Part shown: positions 1-6,230 of the stretch, one piece after another
Layout: the number at the start of each line of letters is the position of its first letter
Numbering within the stretch: the stretch's first letter is position 1
Assembly (NCBI GenBank): GCA_021443065.1
Contig: JABUUR010000515.1
Location: 1-10,654 of the forward strand
Reading direction: 5' to 3'
Source of the DNA: Fibrobacter sp.
GTDB taxonomy: Bacteria; Fibrobacterota; Fibrobacteria; Fibrobacterales; Fibrobacteraceae
DNA: 10,654 nucleotides
Made by a program: the position numbers and the translations under genes
The notes under the pieces: generated by a model
What the model saw: the letters and a program-made list of their open reading frames with translations, nothing else
What the model was told of the DNA's origin: nothing
Database searches by the model: none

Positions 1-431
1 CGGGCCTCGTCGCGGTACTTGGTCTTGAACTGGTACAGCATGAAAGGCAACTGCTTGTAACTGTTCAGCACGTAACGGGCCATGTCCGTCATGGCCTCCT
101 CGTGGGTCATGGCCAGCACCATGTTGTGGTTATTGCGGTCCTTGAAGCGCAGGAGTTCTTCGCCGATGGCCTGGTAACGGCCCGATTCGCTCCACAGGTC
201 CGCGGTCTGCACCACCGGAAGGTCCACCTCGATACCGCCGATCTTGTTCATTTCTTCGCGGACGATGTTCGTGATTTTCTGGATGACGCGAAAACCCATG
301 GGCATCATGGAGTAGATACCCGTAGAAACCGGTTTGATGTAGCCGCCGCGCATCAAGAAAATGTGGCTGGGCATGGTGGCATCGCTGGGCGTTTCACGGA
401 GCGTAACGTAGAAATACTTCGAAAGTTTCAT
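1..431 (-). CDS. proS: Prolyl-tRNA synthetase, N-terminal part (partial)
   Basis: Cytoplasmic class II aminoacyl-tRNA synthetase that charges tRNA-Pro with proline. Only the first 143 codons are present; the gene continues past the left edge. The start is ATG at 431-429 (read leftward), preceded by an AAAGGA ribosome-binding site about 5 bases away. Reading from it gives MKLSKYFYVTLRE, typical of bacterial ProS. Visible family features: the class II motif 1 region (about residues 40-75, ending in the IEVDLPVVQ strand and its conserved Pro), the proline-pocket/ATP segment MTHEEAMTDMAR (residues 108-119), and the beginning of motif 2, QFKTKYRDEA (residues 134-143), which carries the ATP-contacting Arg. 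No frameshift is seen. The gene is divergent from the DUF2914 membrane protein across about 100 bp. Identification rests on motif recognition and is firm; the presence of the INS editing domain lies outside the window. Confidence 0.95.
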   Translation of the reverse strand, partial: MKLSKYFYVTLRETPSDATMPSHIFLMRGGYIKPVSTGIYSMMPMGFRVIQKITNIVREEMNKIGGIEVDLPVVQTADLWSESGRYQAIGEELLRFKDRNNHNMVLAMTHEEAMTDMARYVLNSYKQLPFMLYQFKTKYRDEA

Positions 432-518
432 AACAGTCCTTTGACTCCAAATGAACAATAAATCATTCATAATCCATTTGGATGTCATTTTTTGCGCGCT
501 AAAAGATAGCAAATTTTG

Positions 519-531
519 TATTTTATTGCCA
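519..531 (+). promoter_or_regulatory. Candidate -10 element giving a leaderless start
   Basis: TATTTT at 519-524 ends 6 bases before the ATG at 531, so transcription starting about 7 bases after the hexamer would begin at or next to the ATG. No Shine-Dalgarno sequence is visible in front of this ATG. No convincing -35 hexamer is seen at the usual 16-18 base spacing. The same arrangement recurs at aguB and at the RND transporter gene, which supports the call. Confidence 0.45.
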
Positions 532-1700
532 TGGAATTCATAGACAACCTTCGTGCAAAGCCTGCAGTTCAAAAAATCGAGAAATTCATCCCGGCAGTAG
601 CCTTTTTGGGCGGTTTCGCCTGGGACTCCATCACCCTGGGGATGTCCATCAACGATTCCGACTTGGCATTTCTGGTGGCCTATTATGCCGGTGCCCTGGT
701 TTTTATCATCCTTTTGTCGGCAAGACTCACCACCACCGATGCCATTTCCCCAAAAATCGGCATATCCACCCTCGACGAAAAACCGCAGCGTAAGTTCATC
801 GCCCGCAATGCCATCGCCGCGCGAGACAAGTTGCTGAATCGTGAATGGAGCGACGTGTGGAAAGACCGGTTCACCTGGGTTCTCCAGTTTTTCTTCGGAG
901 GCATGTTCAGCGCCCTGGTGGTGTGCTACTTCAAGAGCAGCGGCTCCCTGGCCTCCTTCATCTTGGTCATTCTCCTGGCAGGCCTTCTGGTAGGCAACGA
1001 ATTTCTCCAAAAGCGCTACGAAAGTTTTGCATTGAACCTTTCGCTTTTCTGCCTTCTGGGCACCATGGTCATGAATTTCACCATTCCCTACATCGTCCAC
1101 GGAATCGGCTTCAGGTGGTTTTTCCTCAGCACGGTCATTTCCTTTGGCATCAGTTTCTTGATTTGGAAAATCGCACGCCGTCCTAAGCGTATGCTAGTCA
1201 TTCCCTCCCTCATCACCATCCTTTTGACGGTAGCCTACCTTATGAACTGGGTGCCCCCGGTACCCCTCGTTCTCAAGCAGCAGATGGTCTGCCAGAATTT
1301 CGACAAGGCCAGCTATTCCTGCGACATAGACTCCCCCACCCTCCTGCAGCGTTTAAAGTTCAGCCAGCCGACGGTCCACAAGATCGAAGGCAACGAAGTC
1401 TATTTCCTCTCTTCCGTATTCGCCCCCGCCAAACTCAAGGCGGGTCTGGAATTCCGCTGGTACTACCAGGAACCCTCCACCGGTAAGTACAAACTAACAG
1501 ATAAAATTTCCTCCGGCCGAATGGTCATGAACGGAGGCCGGGAATCCGGTTTCAGGATTTACTCCAAAAAGAAAAACGCACCTCCGGGCAAGTACCGCGT
1601 GGAGACCGCCTACAAGAACGGTGCCGTCATCGGGTCCAGCGCTTTTGAAATCCTGGAAGGTTTGCCCGACGGGGGCTTTGTACGGGACTCCCTGAGATAA
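531..1700 (+). CDS. Multipass membrane protein with C-terminal DUF2914-like domain
   Basis: Predicted 389-residue inner-membrane protein of unknown function. Hydrophobic segments lie at about residues 21-39, 44-63, 114-133, 139-155, 168-190, 193-212 and 221-240, so roughly seven helices. An extramembrane domain of about 145 residues follows. That tail (about 288-374) has the look of DUF2914: a strand ending in EFRWYY, then SSGRMVMNGGRESGFRIYS, then PPGKYRVE and a closing GAVIGSSAFEI strand. I know of no assigned activity for DUF2914. A conserved beta-sandwich facing the periplasm is plausible but is inference. I chose ATG at 531 over the in-frame TTG at 516, because the TTG lies within the -10-like region and the ATG fits a leaderless start. 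The gene ends 30 bases before aguB on the same strand with no terminator between, so read-through is possible, but aguB has its own -10-like element. Confidence 0.8.
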   Translation: MEFIDNLRAKPAVQKIEKFIPAVAFLGGFAWDSITLGMSINDSDLAFLVAYYAGALVFIILLSARLTTTDAISPKIGISTLDEKPQRKFIARNAIAARDKLLNREWSDVWKDRFTWVLQFFFGGMFSALVVCYFKSSGSLASFILVILLAGLLVGNEFLQKRYESFALNLSLFCLLGTMVMNFTIPYIVHGIGFRWFFLSTVISFGISFLIWKIARRPKRMLVIPSLITILLTVAYLMNWVPPVPLVLKQQMVCQNFDKASYSCDIDSPTLLQRLKFSQPTVHKIEGNEVYFLSSVFAPAKLKAGLEFRWYYQEPSTGKYKLTDKISSGRMVMNGGRESGFRIYSKKKNAPPGKYRVETAYKNGAVIGSSAFEILEGLPDGGFVRDSLR

Positions 1701-1717
1701 CCCAACAAGGTGTTTTC

Positions 1718-1731
1718 TATATTTATTTGTA
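1718..1731 (+). promoter_or_regulatory. Candidate aguB -10 element with leaderless start
   Basis: TATATT at 1718-1723 is followed by 7 bases and then the aguB ATG at 1731. Transcription would start at about the A of the ATG. No ribosome-binding site is properly placed: the nearest purine run, AAGG at 1707-1710, is 20 bases upstream. No -35 consensus is evident. It lies 18 bases past the stop codon of the DUF2914 gene. Confidence 0.5.
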
Positions 1732-2597
1732 TGAAGAAAATCAAGACAGCAACCCTCCAGGGCAAATGGACTGGCGACACAAAGTCCAACAACGAATGGT
1801 ACAAGTCCGAGGCATTAAAGCTGAAGGGCCAGGGCATAGACATCCTGGTTCTCCCGGAGATGTTCCACACCCCCTATTTCCCTTTCGAGGAAAATGCGGA
1901 TTTTTTTGACATGGCCATCGAAAAAGACGATGTTCTGGTCAAGGAATGGCGGGCCATCGCAAAAGAGTTGAACGCGGTGGTGGTTTTCCCCTTCTTCGAA
2001 AAACGCTCCCGGGGCATTTATCACAACTCCGCCTTCGTCTTCGAACGTGACGGGAGCATCGCAGGGCTTTACCGCAAGAGCCACATTCCCGACGACCCGG
2101 CCTTTTACGAAAAATACTACTTTATCCCCGGCGACACGGGCTTTGAACCTATCAAGACCTCCGCAGGTAAAATCGGCGTGCTCATTTGCTGGGACCAGTG
2201 GTTTCCCGAGGCAGCCCGCATCATGAGCCTCAAGGGCGCAGACCTGCTTGTGTACCCCACCGCCATCGGCTGGATGAAATCCGAACCCGCCGAGCTTTAC
2301 CCTCGCCAGCAGGACAGCTGGATTACCGTAATGCGGGGCCACGCCATCGCCAACCGCACCTTTGTGCTCAGCGCCAACAGAATCGGCACCGAAGGGGATC
2401 TGACCTTCTGGGGAACAAGCTTTGTTGCCGCCCCCGACGGTTACCTCGTCAACAAATGCGACAGCGATTTTCTGGGTGCATCCATCGTAGAAATCGACCT
2501 GGGCGAGACCGAATTCAATCGCCGCTGGTGGCCCCACTTCAGGGACCGCCGCGTAGACCTCTACGGCGACATTCTCAAAATCTGGTGCGAAGATTAA
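1731..2597 (+). CDS. aguB: N-carbamoylputrescine amidase (nitrilase superfamily)
   Basis: Cytoplasmic amidohydrolase of 288 residues that hydrolyses N-carbamoylputrescine to putrescine, CO2 and NH3, the last step of the agmatine deiminase route. The nitrilase Glu-Lys-Cys triad is intact: E43 in LPEMF, K116 in YRKSHIPDDPAFYEKYYF and C153 in LICWDQWFPEAAR. The motif after the Lys and the ICWDQWFPE block are characteristic of the AguB branch rather than of beta-ureidopropionase or omega-amidase. The length is normal for the family (about 290). I preferred the ATG at 1731 over the in-frame GTG at 1710 because MKKIKTATLQ aligns with family N-termini and a -10-like hexamer lies between the two codons. 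The aguA gene follows 122 bp downstream, which confirms the pathway. Substrate specificity is inferred from motifs plus this neighbour. Confidence 0.92.
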   Translation: MKKIKTATLQGKWTGDTKSNNEWYKSEALKLKGQGIDILVLPEMFHTPYFPFEENADFFDMAIEKDDVLVKEWRAIAKELNAVVVFPFFEKRSRGIYHNSAFVFERDGSIAGLYRKSHIPDDPAFYEKYYFIPGDTGFEPIKTSAGKIGVLICWDQWFPEAARIMSLKGADLLVYPTAIGWMKSEPAELYPRQQDSWITVMRGHAIANRTFVLSANRIGTEGDLTFWGTSFVAAPDGYLVNKCDSDFLGASIVEIDLGETEFNRRWWPHFRDRRVDLYGDILKIWCED

Positions 2598-2719
2598 ATT
2601 TTATCATAAAAAATCGTGAGCATCGTTAGATGCGAAGAAATTCGTGTGATAAATAAAGAGGCTTTCTCTTACGCAAGATTGTGCAGATGAATCTTAACTT
2701 TATTTCGAAGGATTTGAAT

Positions 2720-3736
2720 ATGGCAGTTAGATATCCGGCAGAATGGGAAGAACAGGCGGCCACGTGGCTCGCATTTCCACACAACAAAAAGAACTGGTAC
2801 GGCGAGCGGGGCGAAAAAATCCGCAAGTTCTACATCGATCTCGTCCGCACCATCAGTGAGTTCCAGCCGGTAAACCTGCTGGTCCCTTCCAAGAATTTTT
2901 TGACCTTCGAAGAAAAGTTCGCCCTGGCAGACCGCCCCTTCCCGGTCAGCGTCATTTTCTTAAAGACCAACGACATCTGGATCCGGGACTACGGCCCCTT
3001 CTTCATGAAAAAGGGCGACAAGACCGTCGTCTCCGAAACGCAGTTCAACGCCTGGGGAGCCAAGTTCCCTCCTTGGAATCATGACAACGCCATACCCGCC
3101 ACCATCGCGGACGCCTTCGGCTACAAGATGGAAAAGAGCGTCCCCTACATTTTCGAGGGCGGAGCCATCGAAGTCAACGGCGACGGCCTGGGCATCACCA
3201 CCCTGGATTGCCTTGTGGGCAAGAACCGCAACGCGGAAAAAGACCTTTCCAAGGTCATCAAGGCGCTGTGCAATGCCTTCGGTCTCAAGTCCCTGCTGGT
3301 ACTGCCCCACGGCCTCCACGGCGACCACACCGACGGCCATATCGACAATGTCGCCCGCTTTGTCTCCCCCAGCCGCGTCGTCGTATGCCGGGAAGAAAGC
3401 AAGAAAAGTCCCAACACCCCGATTCTTGCAGAGGCGAAATTCCTTATCGAGGAATTTCTGAAGGCCCACTACGGCAAAAAGGCCCAGGTGGATTGCCTGC
3501 CACTGCCTCCCCAGCGGGTCCTTGAAGACGGACAGATCCTTCCGGCAAGCTACATGAACTACATCCACGTCAACGGCGGCCTGATTTTTCCCAAGTACAA
3601 GAGCCCCAAGGATTCTATCGCCCAGAAGTACTTCGAAAGCGTATTCCCGAAGCTCAAGGTCATAGGAATCGACTGCCGTACCGTCATCGAAGAAGGCGGT
3701 AGTCTCCACTGCATGAGCAAGCACGAAGCGAAGTAA
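2720..3736 (+). CDS. aguA: Agmatine deiminase (peptidyl-arginine deiminase family)
   Basis: Cytoplasmic enzyme that converts agmatine plus water to N-carbamoylputrescine plus ammonia, the substrate of the preceding aguB product. The protein is 338 residues, within the range of bacterial agmatine deiminases of the PPAD superfamily (pentein fold). Catalytic-site motifs are all present: DIWIRDYGPFF (residues 85-95, with D90), EGGAIEVNG (146-154), HGDHTDGHIDNVARF (200-214, with H207 and D209) and the nucleophile C331 in GGSLHCMS near the C-terminus. An in-frame ATG at 2681 would add 13 residues. I chose 2720 because MAVRYPAEWEEQ matches the family start and GAAGGA at 2707-2712 lies 7 bases before it. 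The 122-bp gap from aguB and this separate ribosome-binding site suggest looser coupling than in a tight operon. A biosynthetic role (polyamines) rather than an agmatine-catabolic energy role is suggested by the absence of an antiporter or carbamate kinase gene here. Confidence 0.95.
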   Translation: MAVRYPAEWEEQAATWLAFPHNKKNWYGERGEKIRKFYIDLVRTISEFQPVNLLVPSKNFLTFEEKFALADRPFPVSVIFLKTNDIWIRDYGPFFMKKGDKTVVSETQFNAWGAKFPPWNHDNAIPATIADAFGYKMEKSVPYIFEGGAIEVNGDGLGITTLDCLVGKNRNAEKDLSKVIKALCNAFGLKSLLVLPHGLHGDHTDGHIDNVARFVSPSRVVVCREESKKSPNTPILAEAKFLIEEFLKAHYGKKAQVDCLPLPPQRVLEDGQILPASYMNYIHVNGGLIFPKYKSPKDSIAQKYFESVFPKLKVIGIDCRTVIEEGGSLHCMSKHEAK

Positions 3737-3760
3737 CCATCAACTAAGCTGGAAAAGGAT

Positions 3761-3772
3761 TACATTTTGACA
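3761..3772 (+). promoter_or_regulatory. Weak candidate -10 element upstream of the small exported protein
   Basis: TACATT at 3761-3766 ends 5 bases before the ATG at 3772, the spacing seen at the other leaderless-type starts in this window. An AAAAGGA run at 3753-3759 could act instead as a distant ribosome-binding site (12 bases from the ATG). If that run is used, the message must start farther upstream. The two readings exclude each other and cannot be separated from the sequence. Confidence 0.25.
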
Positions 3773-4086
3773 TGAGAACAAAAGTAATCACATTGGCGTT
3801 GTTTTTTGCATGTCCCTTGTTTGCCCATGGTTTTAGCAATTTAGATGTCAACTACTACTTTATCGAGGCTGGTTACTCCACCGTCGGCCGTTTTGACATT
3901 GATGTCATGCCATTTGAGGTAGGCAGTGAACGTTTGGCTTTTACCGTTGCACTGACCAGAGTTGACATAAGACTTGATAAAATCTTGCCATTGGAGGAAC
4001 TTCCTTGGCAATGCTCTTTTTTACCGATCTTTGGCCATTTGGAATTTCCGCATTCGCAGTACCATGGTTGGCATCAGGCGGCCTGA
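3772..4086 (+). CDS. Small exported protein, N-terminal part (frame broken)
   Basis: Unrecognised protein. Residues 1-19 form a classical signal peptide (positive start MRTK, hydrophobic core, probable cleavage after LFAHG), so the product is exported. The mature part is rich in alternating aromatic and polar residues, such as LDVNYYFIEAGYSTVGRFD, which suggests beta strands, possibly a small outer-membrane or periplasmic barrel. After about residue 83 this frame becomes unlike a protein core and stops at 4084-4086, while the -1 frame stays open to 4352. A -1 shift at the T6 run (4017-4022) would give a continuous product of about 193 residues. Local G+C is low: sampled 60-base lines hold about 30-45%, against about 53% at the end of aguA. 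This suggests a different origin or weaker constraint. It could be a pseudogene, a sequencing indel, a phase-variable gene or a programmed frameshift. Confidence 0.5.
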   Translation: MRTKVITLALFFACPLFAHGFSNLDVNYYFIEAGYSTVGRFDIDVMPFEVGSERLAFTVALTRVDIRLDKILPLEELPWQCSFLPIFGHLEFPHSQYHGWHQAA

Positions 4087-4352
4087 CATTTACAGTTTTC
4101 CATACTAGACATACCGCCTTGAAACTTTCCGAATCCCACACATTTGAATGGTGGCTATACAAAAAAGATAATCGTTGGAAATTCAATGAATTTGGTTTAG
4201 CAGAAGAATTGGGCATTCAATTTATTGTAAAACCCGCAGATTTTGGACTTATTCGACTTAGTACGGGATTACAGATGGAGGTTCCCTTTACAAATCAAAA
4301 AATAAATTACGGATGGTACATTAGACTTGCACCATTCGGTTTTAGAAAATGA
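4005..4352 (+). CDS. Small exported protein, C-terminal part in the -1 frame
   Basis: This frame overlaps the preceding one and is open from 3981 to the TGA at 4350-4352. Read alone it could start at TTG 4005, which has a strong GGAGGA ribosome-binding site at 3993-3998 (6-base spacing), giving 115 residues. ATG 4011 is an alternative. Read as a fusion, it continues the exported N-terminal part through the T6 run. The sequence has the alternating pattern of beta strands (ASGGLTFTVFHT, SHTFEWWLYKK, FGLIRLSTGLQMEV) and ends in YGWYIRLAPFGFRK, an aromatic-rich end as in barrel proteins. I do not recognise the family. The similar AT-rich composition and shared structural style favour one ancestral gene in two pieces over two independent genes. 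The strong internal ribosome-binding site leaves the two-gene reading open. Confidence 0.45.
   Translation: MAMLFFTDLWPFGISAFAVPWLASGGLTFTVFHTRHTALKLSESHTFEWWLYKKDNRWKFNEFGLAEELGIQFIVKPADFGLIRLSTGLQMEVPFTNQKINYGWYIRLAPFGFRK
4017..4023 (+). other. Slippery heptamer T TTT TTA in the -1 frameshift phase
   Basis: In the frame of the upstream part the codons are TCT (4015-4017), TTT (4018-4020) and TTA (4021-4023), so T TTT TTA is phased as an X XXY YYZ slippery site. Slipping back one base enters exactly the frame of the downstream part (ACC at 4023, GAT, CTT, TGG). A purine-rich GGAGGA lies 18 bases upstream, farther than the roughly 10-base spacing of known Shine-Dalgarno stimulators. I see no convincing stem or pseudoknot after it. 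A simple one-T deletion in the run explains the same facts. Confidence 0.4.
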
Positions 4353-4397
4353 AAGCTTTTTCCCTTAGGTTTTCAGGAGATTTTTCTTATTGATGTC

Positions 4398-4425
4398 ATC
4401 CCCGATTAAATCGGGGATTTCTCGT
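4398..4425 (+). terminator. Palindromic hairpin, terminator-like, possibly a REP-type element
   Basis: A perfect inverted repeat at 4398-4418 (arms ATCCCCGATT and AATCGGGGAT around one central A) can form a stem of at least 8 pairs with a TTAAA loop. It is followed by TTCTCGTTCTT, a moderately T-rich tail. It lies 45 bases past the end of the small exported protein gene and before the ruvA promoter, the right place for a terminator. The form GTCAT-CCCCG...CGGGG-AT also resembles short dispersed palindromes found in many genomes, so it may be a repeat that doubles as a terminator. Confidence 0.6.
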
Positions 4426-4488
4426 TCTTACTTGAGAGTTATTCAACCTTGACGCAGCGAACAGAGAATCCATTTCTTGCAACACCCC

Positions 4489-4517
4489 TTGACAACCTTA
4501 ACCAAAAAGTGTATATT
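4489..4517 (+). promoter_or_regulatory. Near-consensus sigma-70 promoter for ruvAB
   Basis: TTGACA at 4489-4494 matches the -35 consensus exactly. TATATT at 4512-4517 matches five of six -10 positions, and the spacer is exactly 17 bases. The expected start is near 4524, giving a leader of about 33 bases before the ruvA ATG at 4558. This is the only promoter in the window with a clear -35 hexamer. Confidence 0.8.
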
Positions 4518-4538
4518 TGTGCAGTAAACAAATGTTTA
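4510..4538 (+). promoter_or_regulatory. Overlapping dyads over the ruvA start site (candidate operator)
   Basis: ATTTGT (4515-4520) and ACAAAT (4528-4533) form an inverted repeat with a 7-base spacer, lying over the end of the -10 element and the expected start point. A second dyad, TAAAC-AAAT-GTTTA (4525-4538), would form a small hairpin at the very 5' end of the message. The 14 bases at 4510-4523, TGTATATTTGTGCA, match the Fibrobacter LexA box as I recall it (TGCNCN4GTGCA) at 7 of 9 defined positions, including the whole right half. Since ruvAB is often an SOS operon, LexA control is possible but unproven. Confidence 0.35.
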
Positions 4539-4557
4539 GTCTAAAATAGGTTTGGTC

Positions 4558-5166
4558 ATGATAGAACGCATCCGAGGCACACTAATCGATAAAGCCCCCA
4601 CCTTCGTGGTGGTCGATGTAAGCGGCGTTGGCTACGGCATAAACATTTCTGCGTACACTGCAGCAAAACTGCCCGATGCTGGTGCAGAAGTCACCCTGCA
4701 CACAAATCTCGTAGTCCGCGAAGACTCCATGACCTTGTTCGGATTTGCCGACACAACCGAAAAATCCACATTCCTCATGCTGCTAGATGTCAACGGCGTC
4801 GGGCCAAAAATGGCACAGCGGATCCTTTGCGGTGTCTCCCCCGCCGATTTGCTGAACATGATCGCCAGCGACAACAAGTCCGCCCTGAGTAAAATCAAGG
4901 GTTTAGGCAAAAAGACCAGCGAACAGATGGTGCTCACCTTGAAGGACAAGGCGGCCACCATGCTGCAAGGCCTTTGCAATCTTGACGGAAGCGGAGTTAC
5001 ATCCATGGGCAAGCTCTCCGGGGCCAAGATGGAGGCGGTGCTGGCACTTCACACCCTCGGAGTCAAGGATCCCGCCGCCGAAAAGGCCGTGGCAAAGGCC
5101 GCCGAAAACCTGGGCGACCATGCAGATGCCGCCGTACTTATCCCAGAAGCACTGAAATACATCTAG
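4558..5166 (+). CDS. ruvA: Holliday junction branch-migration protein RuvA
   Basis: Forms tetramers that bind four-way DNA junctions and load the RuvB motor during recombinational repair, in the cytoplasm. The product is 202 residues, essentially the length of E. coli RuvA (203). Domain I (about 1-64) starts MIERIRGTL and carries the acidic pin residues E55 and D56 in [12 protein letters not shown]. Domain II has both helix-hairpin-helix motifs, [15 protein letters not shown] (76-90) and [19 protein letters not shown] (113-131). Domain III (about 153-202) ends in LIPEALKYI and contacts RuvB. I chose ATG 4558 over the in-frame TTG at 4552 because the family starts MIxRxRG; the upstream AGG at 4548-4550 is a weak but correctly spaced ribosome-binding site. 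It is followed 13 bases later by ruvB. The resolvase gene ruvC is not adjacent. Confidence 0.97.
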   Translation: MIERIRGTLIDKAPTFVVVDVSGVGYGINISAYTAAKLPDAGAEVTLHTNLVVREDSMTLFGFADTTEKSTFLMLLDVNGVGPKMAQRILCGVSPADLLNMIASDNKSALSKIKGLGKKTSEQMVLTLKDKAATMLQGLCNLDGSGVTSMGKLSGAKMEAVLALHTLGVKDPAAEKAVAKAAENLGDHADAAVLIPEALKYI

Positions 5167-5179
5167 CCAGGAACCCCAC

Positions 5180-6226
5180 ATGGACGAAAAACGCATTATT
5201 TCTCCTCAAAAGAGGTCCGGCGACGAAGGCGAAATGGAACGCACCCTGCGACCTCCTTCACTTGAAGAATTTACCGGCCAGGACGACATCAAGGAAAGTT
5301 TGTCCATCGCCATCGAAGCGGCGAAACACCGTGGCGATTCCCTGGACCATTGCCTTTTCAGCGGGCCACCAGGCTTGGGCAAGACTACGCTATCCAGCAT
5401 CATCGCCAAGGAAATGGGGGTCAACATCCACATTACAAGCGGCCCCGTCCTAGAAAAAGCAAGCGACTTGGCAGGCCTTCTGACGAGCCTGCAAGAAAAC
5501 GACGTCCTGTTCATCGACGAAATCCACCGCCTCAGCCGCGTGGTAGAAGAATACCTCTACCCCGCCATGGAAGATTTCCGCCTCGACATCATGCTGGACT
5601 CCGGCCCCACAGCCCGAAGCGTAAATCTGCCCCTAAAGCATTTTACCCTGGTGGGTGCCACCACCCGCAGCGGGCTTCTCACGGGTCCGCTCCGCGATCG
5701 CTTCGGCCTCCAGTACCGCCTGGAACTGTACAACGAAAAAGACATCGTAAAAATCCTCACCCGCAGCGCAAAGATTCTCAACGTAGAAATCGACGAAGAC
5801 GCGGCAAGGCTTTTAGGCGGCCGCTGCCGAGGTACGCCCAGAATCGCCAACCGCGTTCTAAGGCGTTGCCGTGACGTGGCGCAAGTCCGAGGCACCGGAG
5901 TCATAGATTTGCAGTCTGCGCAAAAAACGCTGGATATGTTGGGAATCGACAGCGAGGGCCTGGATTCCATGGACCGTAAAATTCTTTCCATCGCCATGGA
6001 CAAGTTCAACGGCGGCCCCGTGGGTCTCGGGACCATCAGCGCAGCCCTTGGCGAAGAACCCGACACACTGGAAGAAGTCTACGAGCCCTATCTAATACAA
6101 AAGGGTTTGCTGGCCCGCACGCCTCGCGGTAGAATAGTCACCCCCACGGCCTACAAGTTGTTCCACAAAGCCCCGCCTGCAAACTCCCCGGCAGGTCAAG
6201 GCATCCAGGAGGAGCTTCCCCTGTGA
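5180..6226 (+). CDS. ruvB: Holliday junction branch-migration ATPase RuvB
   Basis: Hexameric AAA+ motor that, with RuvA, drives branch migration of Holliday junctions using ATP. The product is 348 residues, normal for the family. The AAA+ core shows Walker A GPPGLGKT (62-69), Walker B VLFIDE (109-114) followed by IHRLSR, sensor 1 in [11 protein letters not shown] (157-167), the arginine-finger region GPLRDRFG (169-176, with R174) and sensor 2 Arg in [13 protein letters not shown] (217-229). The C-terminal winged-helix domain includes [11 protein letters not shown] and [13 protein letters not shown], the junction-contacting part. AGGAA at 5168-5172 serves as ribosome-binding site in the 13-base gap after ruvA, so the two are one operon. 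The stop codon is 4 bases from the stop codon of the opposing Omp85-like gene. All key residues are intact. Confidence 0.98.
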   Translation: MDEKRIISPQKRSGDEGEMERTLRPPSLEEFTGQDDIKESLSIAIEAAKHRGDSLDHCLFSGPPGLGKTTLSSIIAKEMGVNIHITSGPVLEKASDLAGLLTSLQENDVLFIDEIHRLSRVVEEYLYPAMEDFRLDIMLDSGPTARSVNLPLKHFTLVGATTRSGLLTGPLRDRFGLQYRLELYNEKDIVKILTRSAKILNVEIDEDAARLLGGRCRGTPRIANRVLRRCRDVAQVRGTGVIDLQSAQKTLDMLGIDSEGLDSMDRKILSIAMDKFNGGPVGLGTISAALGEEPDTLEEVYEPYLIQKGLLARTPRGRIVTPTAYKLFHKAPPANSPAGQGIQEELPL

Positions 6227-6230
6227 AGCG

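Noticed and set aside
432..530. Search for a promoter of proS in the divergent intergenic region
   Set aside because: ATGACA and AT-rich hexamers can be found on the minus strand, but no pair with convincing sequence and spacing; only the AAAGGA ribosome-binding site is supported.
1815..2537. A 240-codon open frame on the minus strand opposite aguB
   Set aside because: It mirrors a well-supported gene, its translation has no recognisable domain, and long antisense frames are common opposite G+C-rich third positions.
2620..2633. Small inverted repeat GCATC-GTTA-GATGC after aguB
   Set aside because: A five-pair stem with no T-run after it is too weak to call a terminator; it may be chance.
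2960..3724. A 254-codon open frame on the minus strand opposite aguA
   Set aside because: aguA is certain on the plus strand from its motifs; this frame is its shadow and has no start signals.
4532..4549. Five-codon mini frame (ATG to TAG) in the ruvA leader
   Set aside because: No ribosome-binding site and no distinctive peptide; frames this short arise by chance.
6214..6229. GCTTC-N6-GAAGC inverted repeat at the end of ruvB
   Set aside because: Only five pairs with no T tract on either strand; not convincing as a shared terminator.
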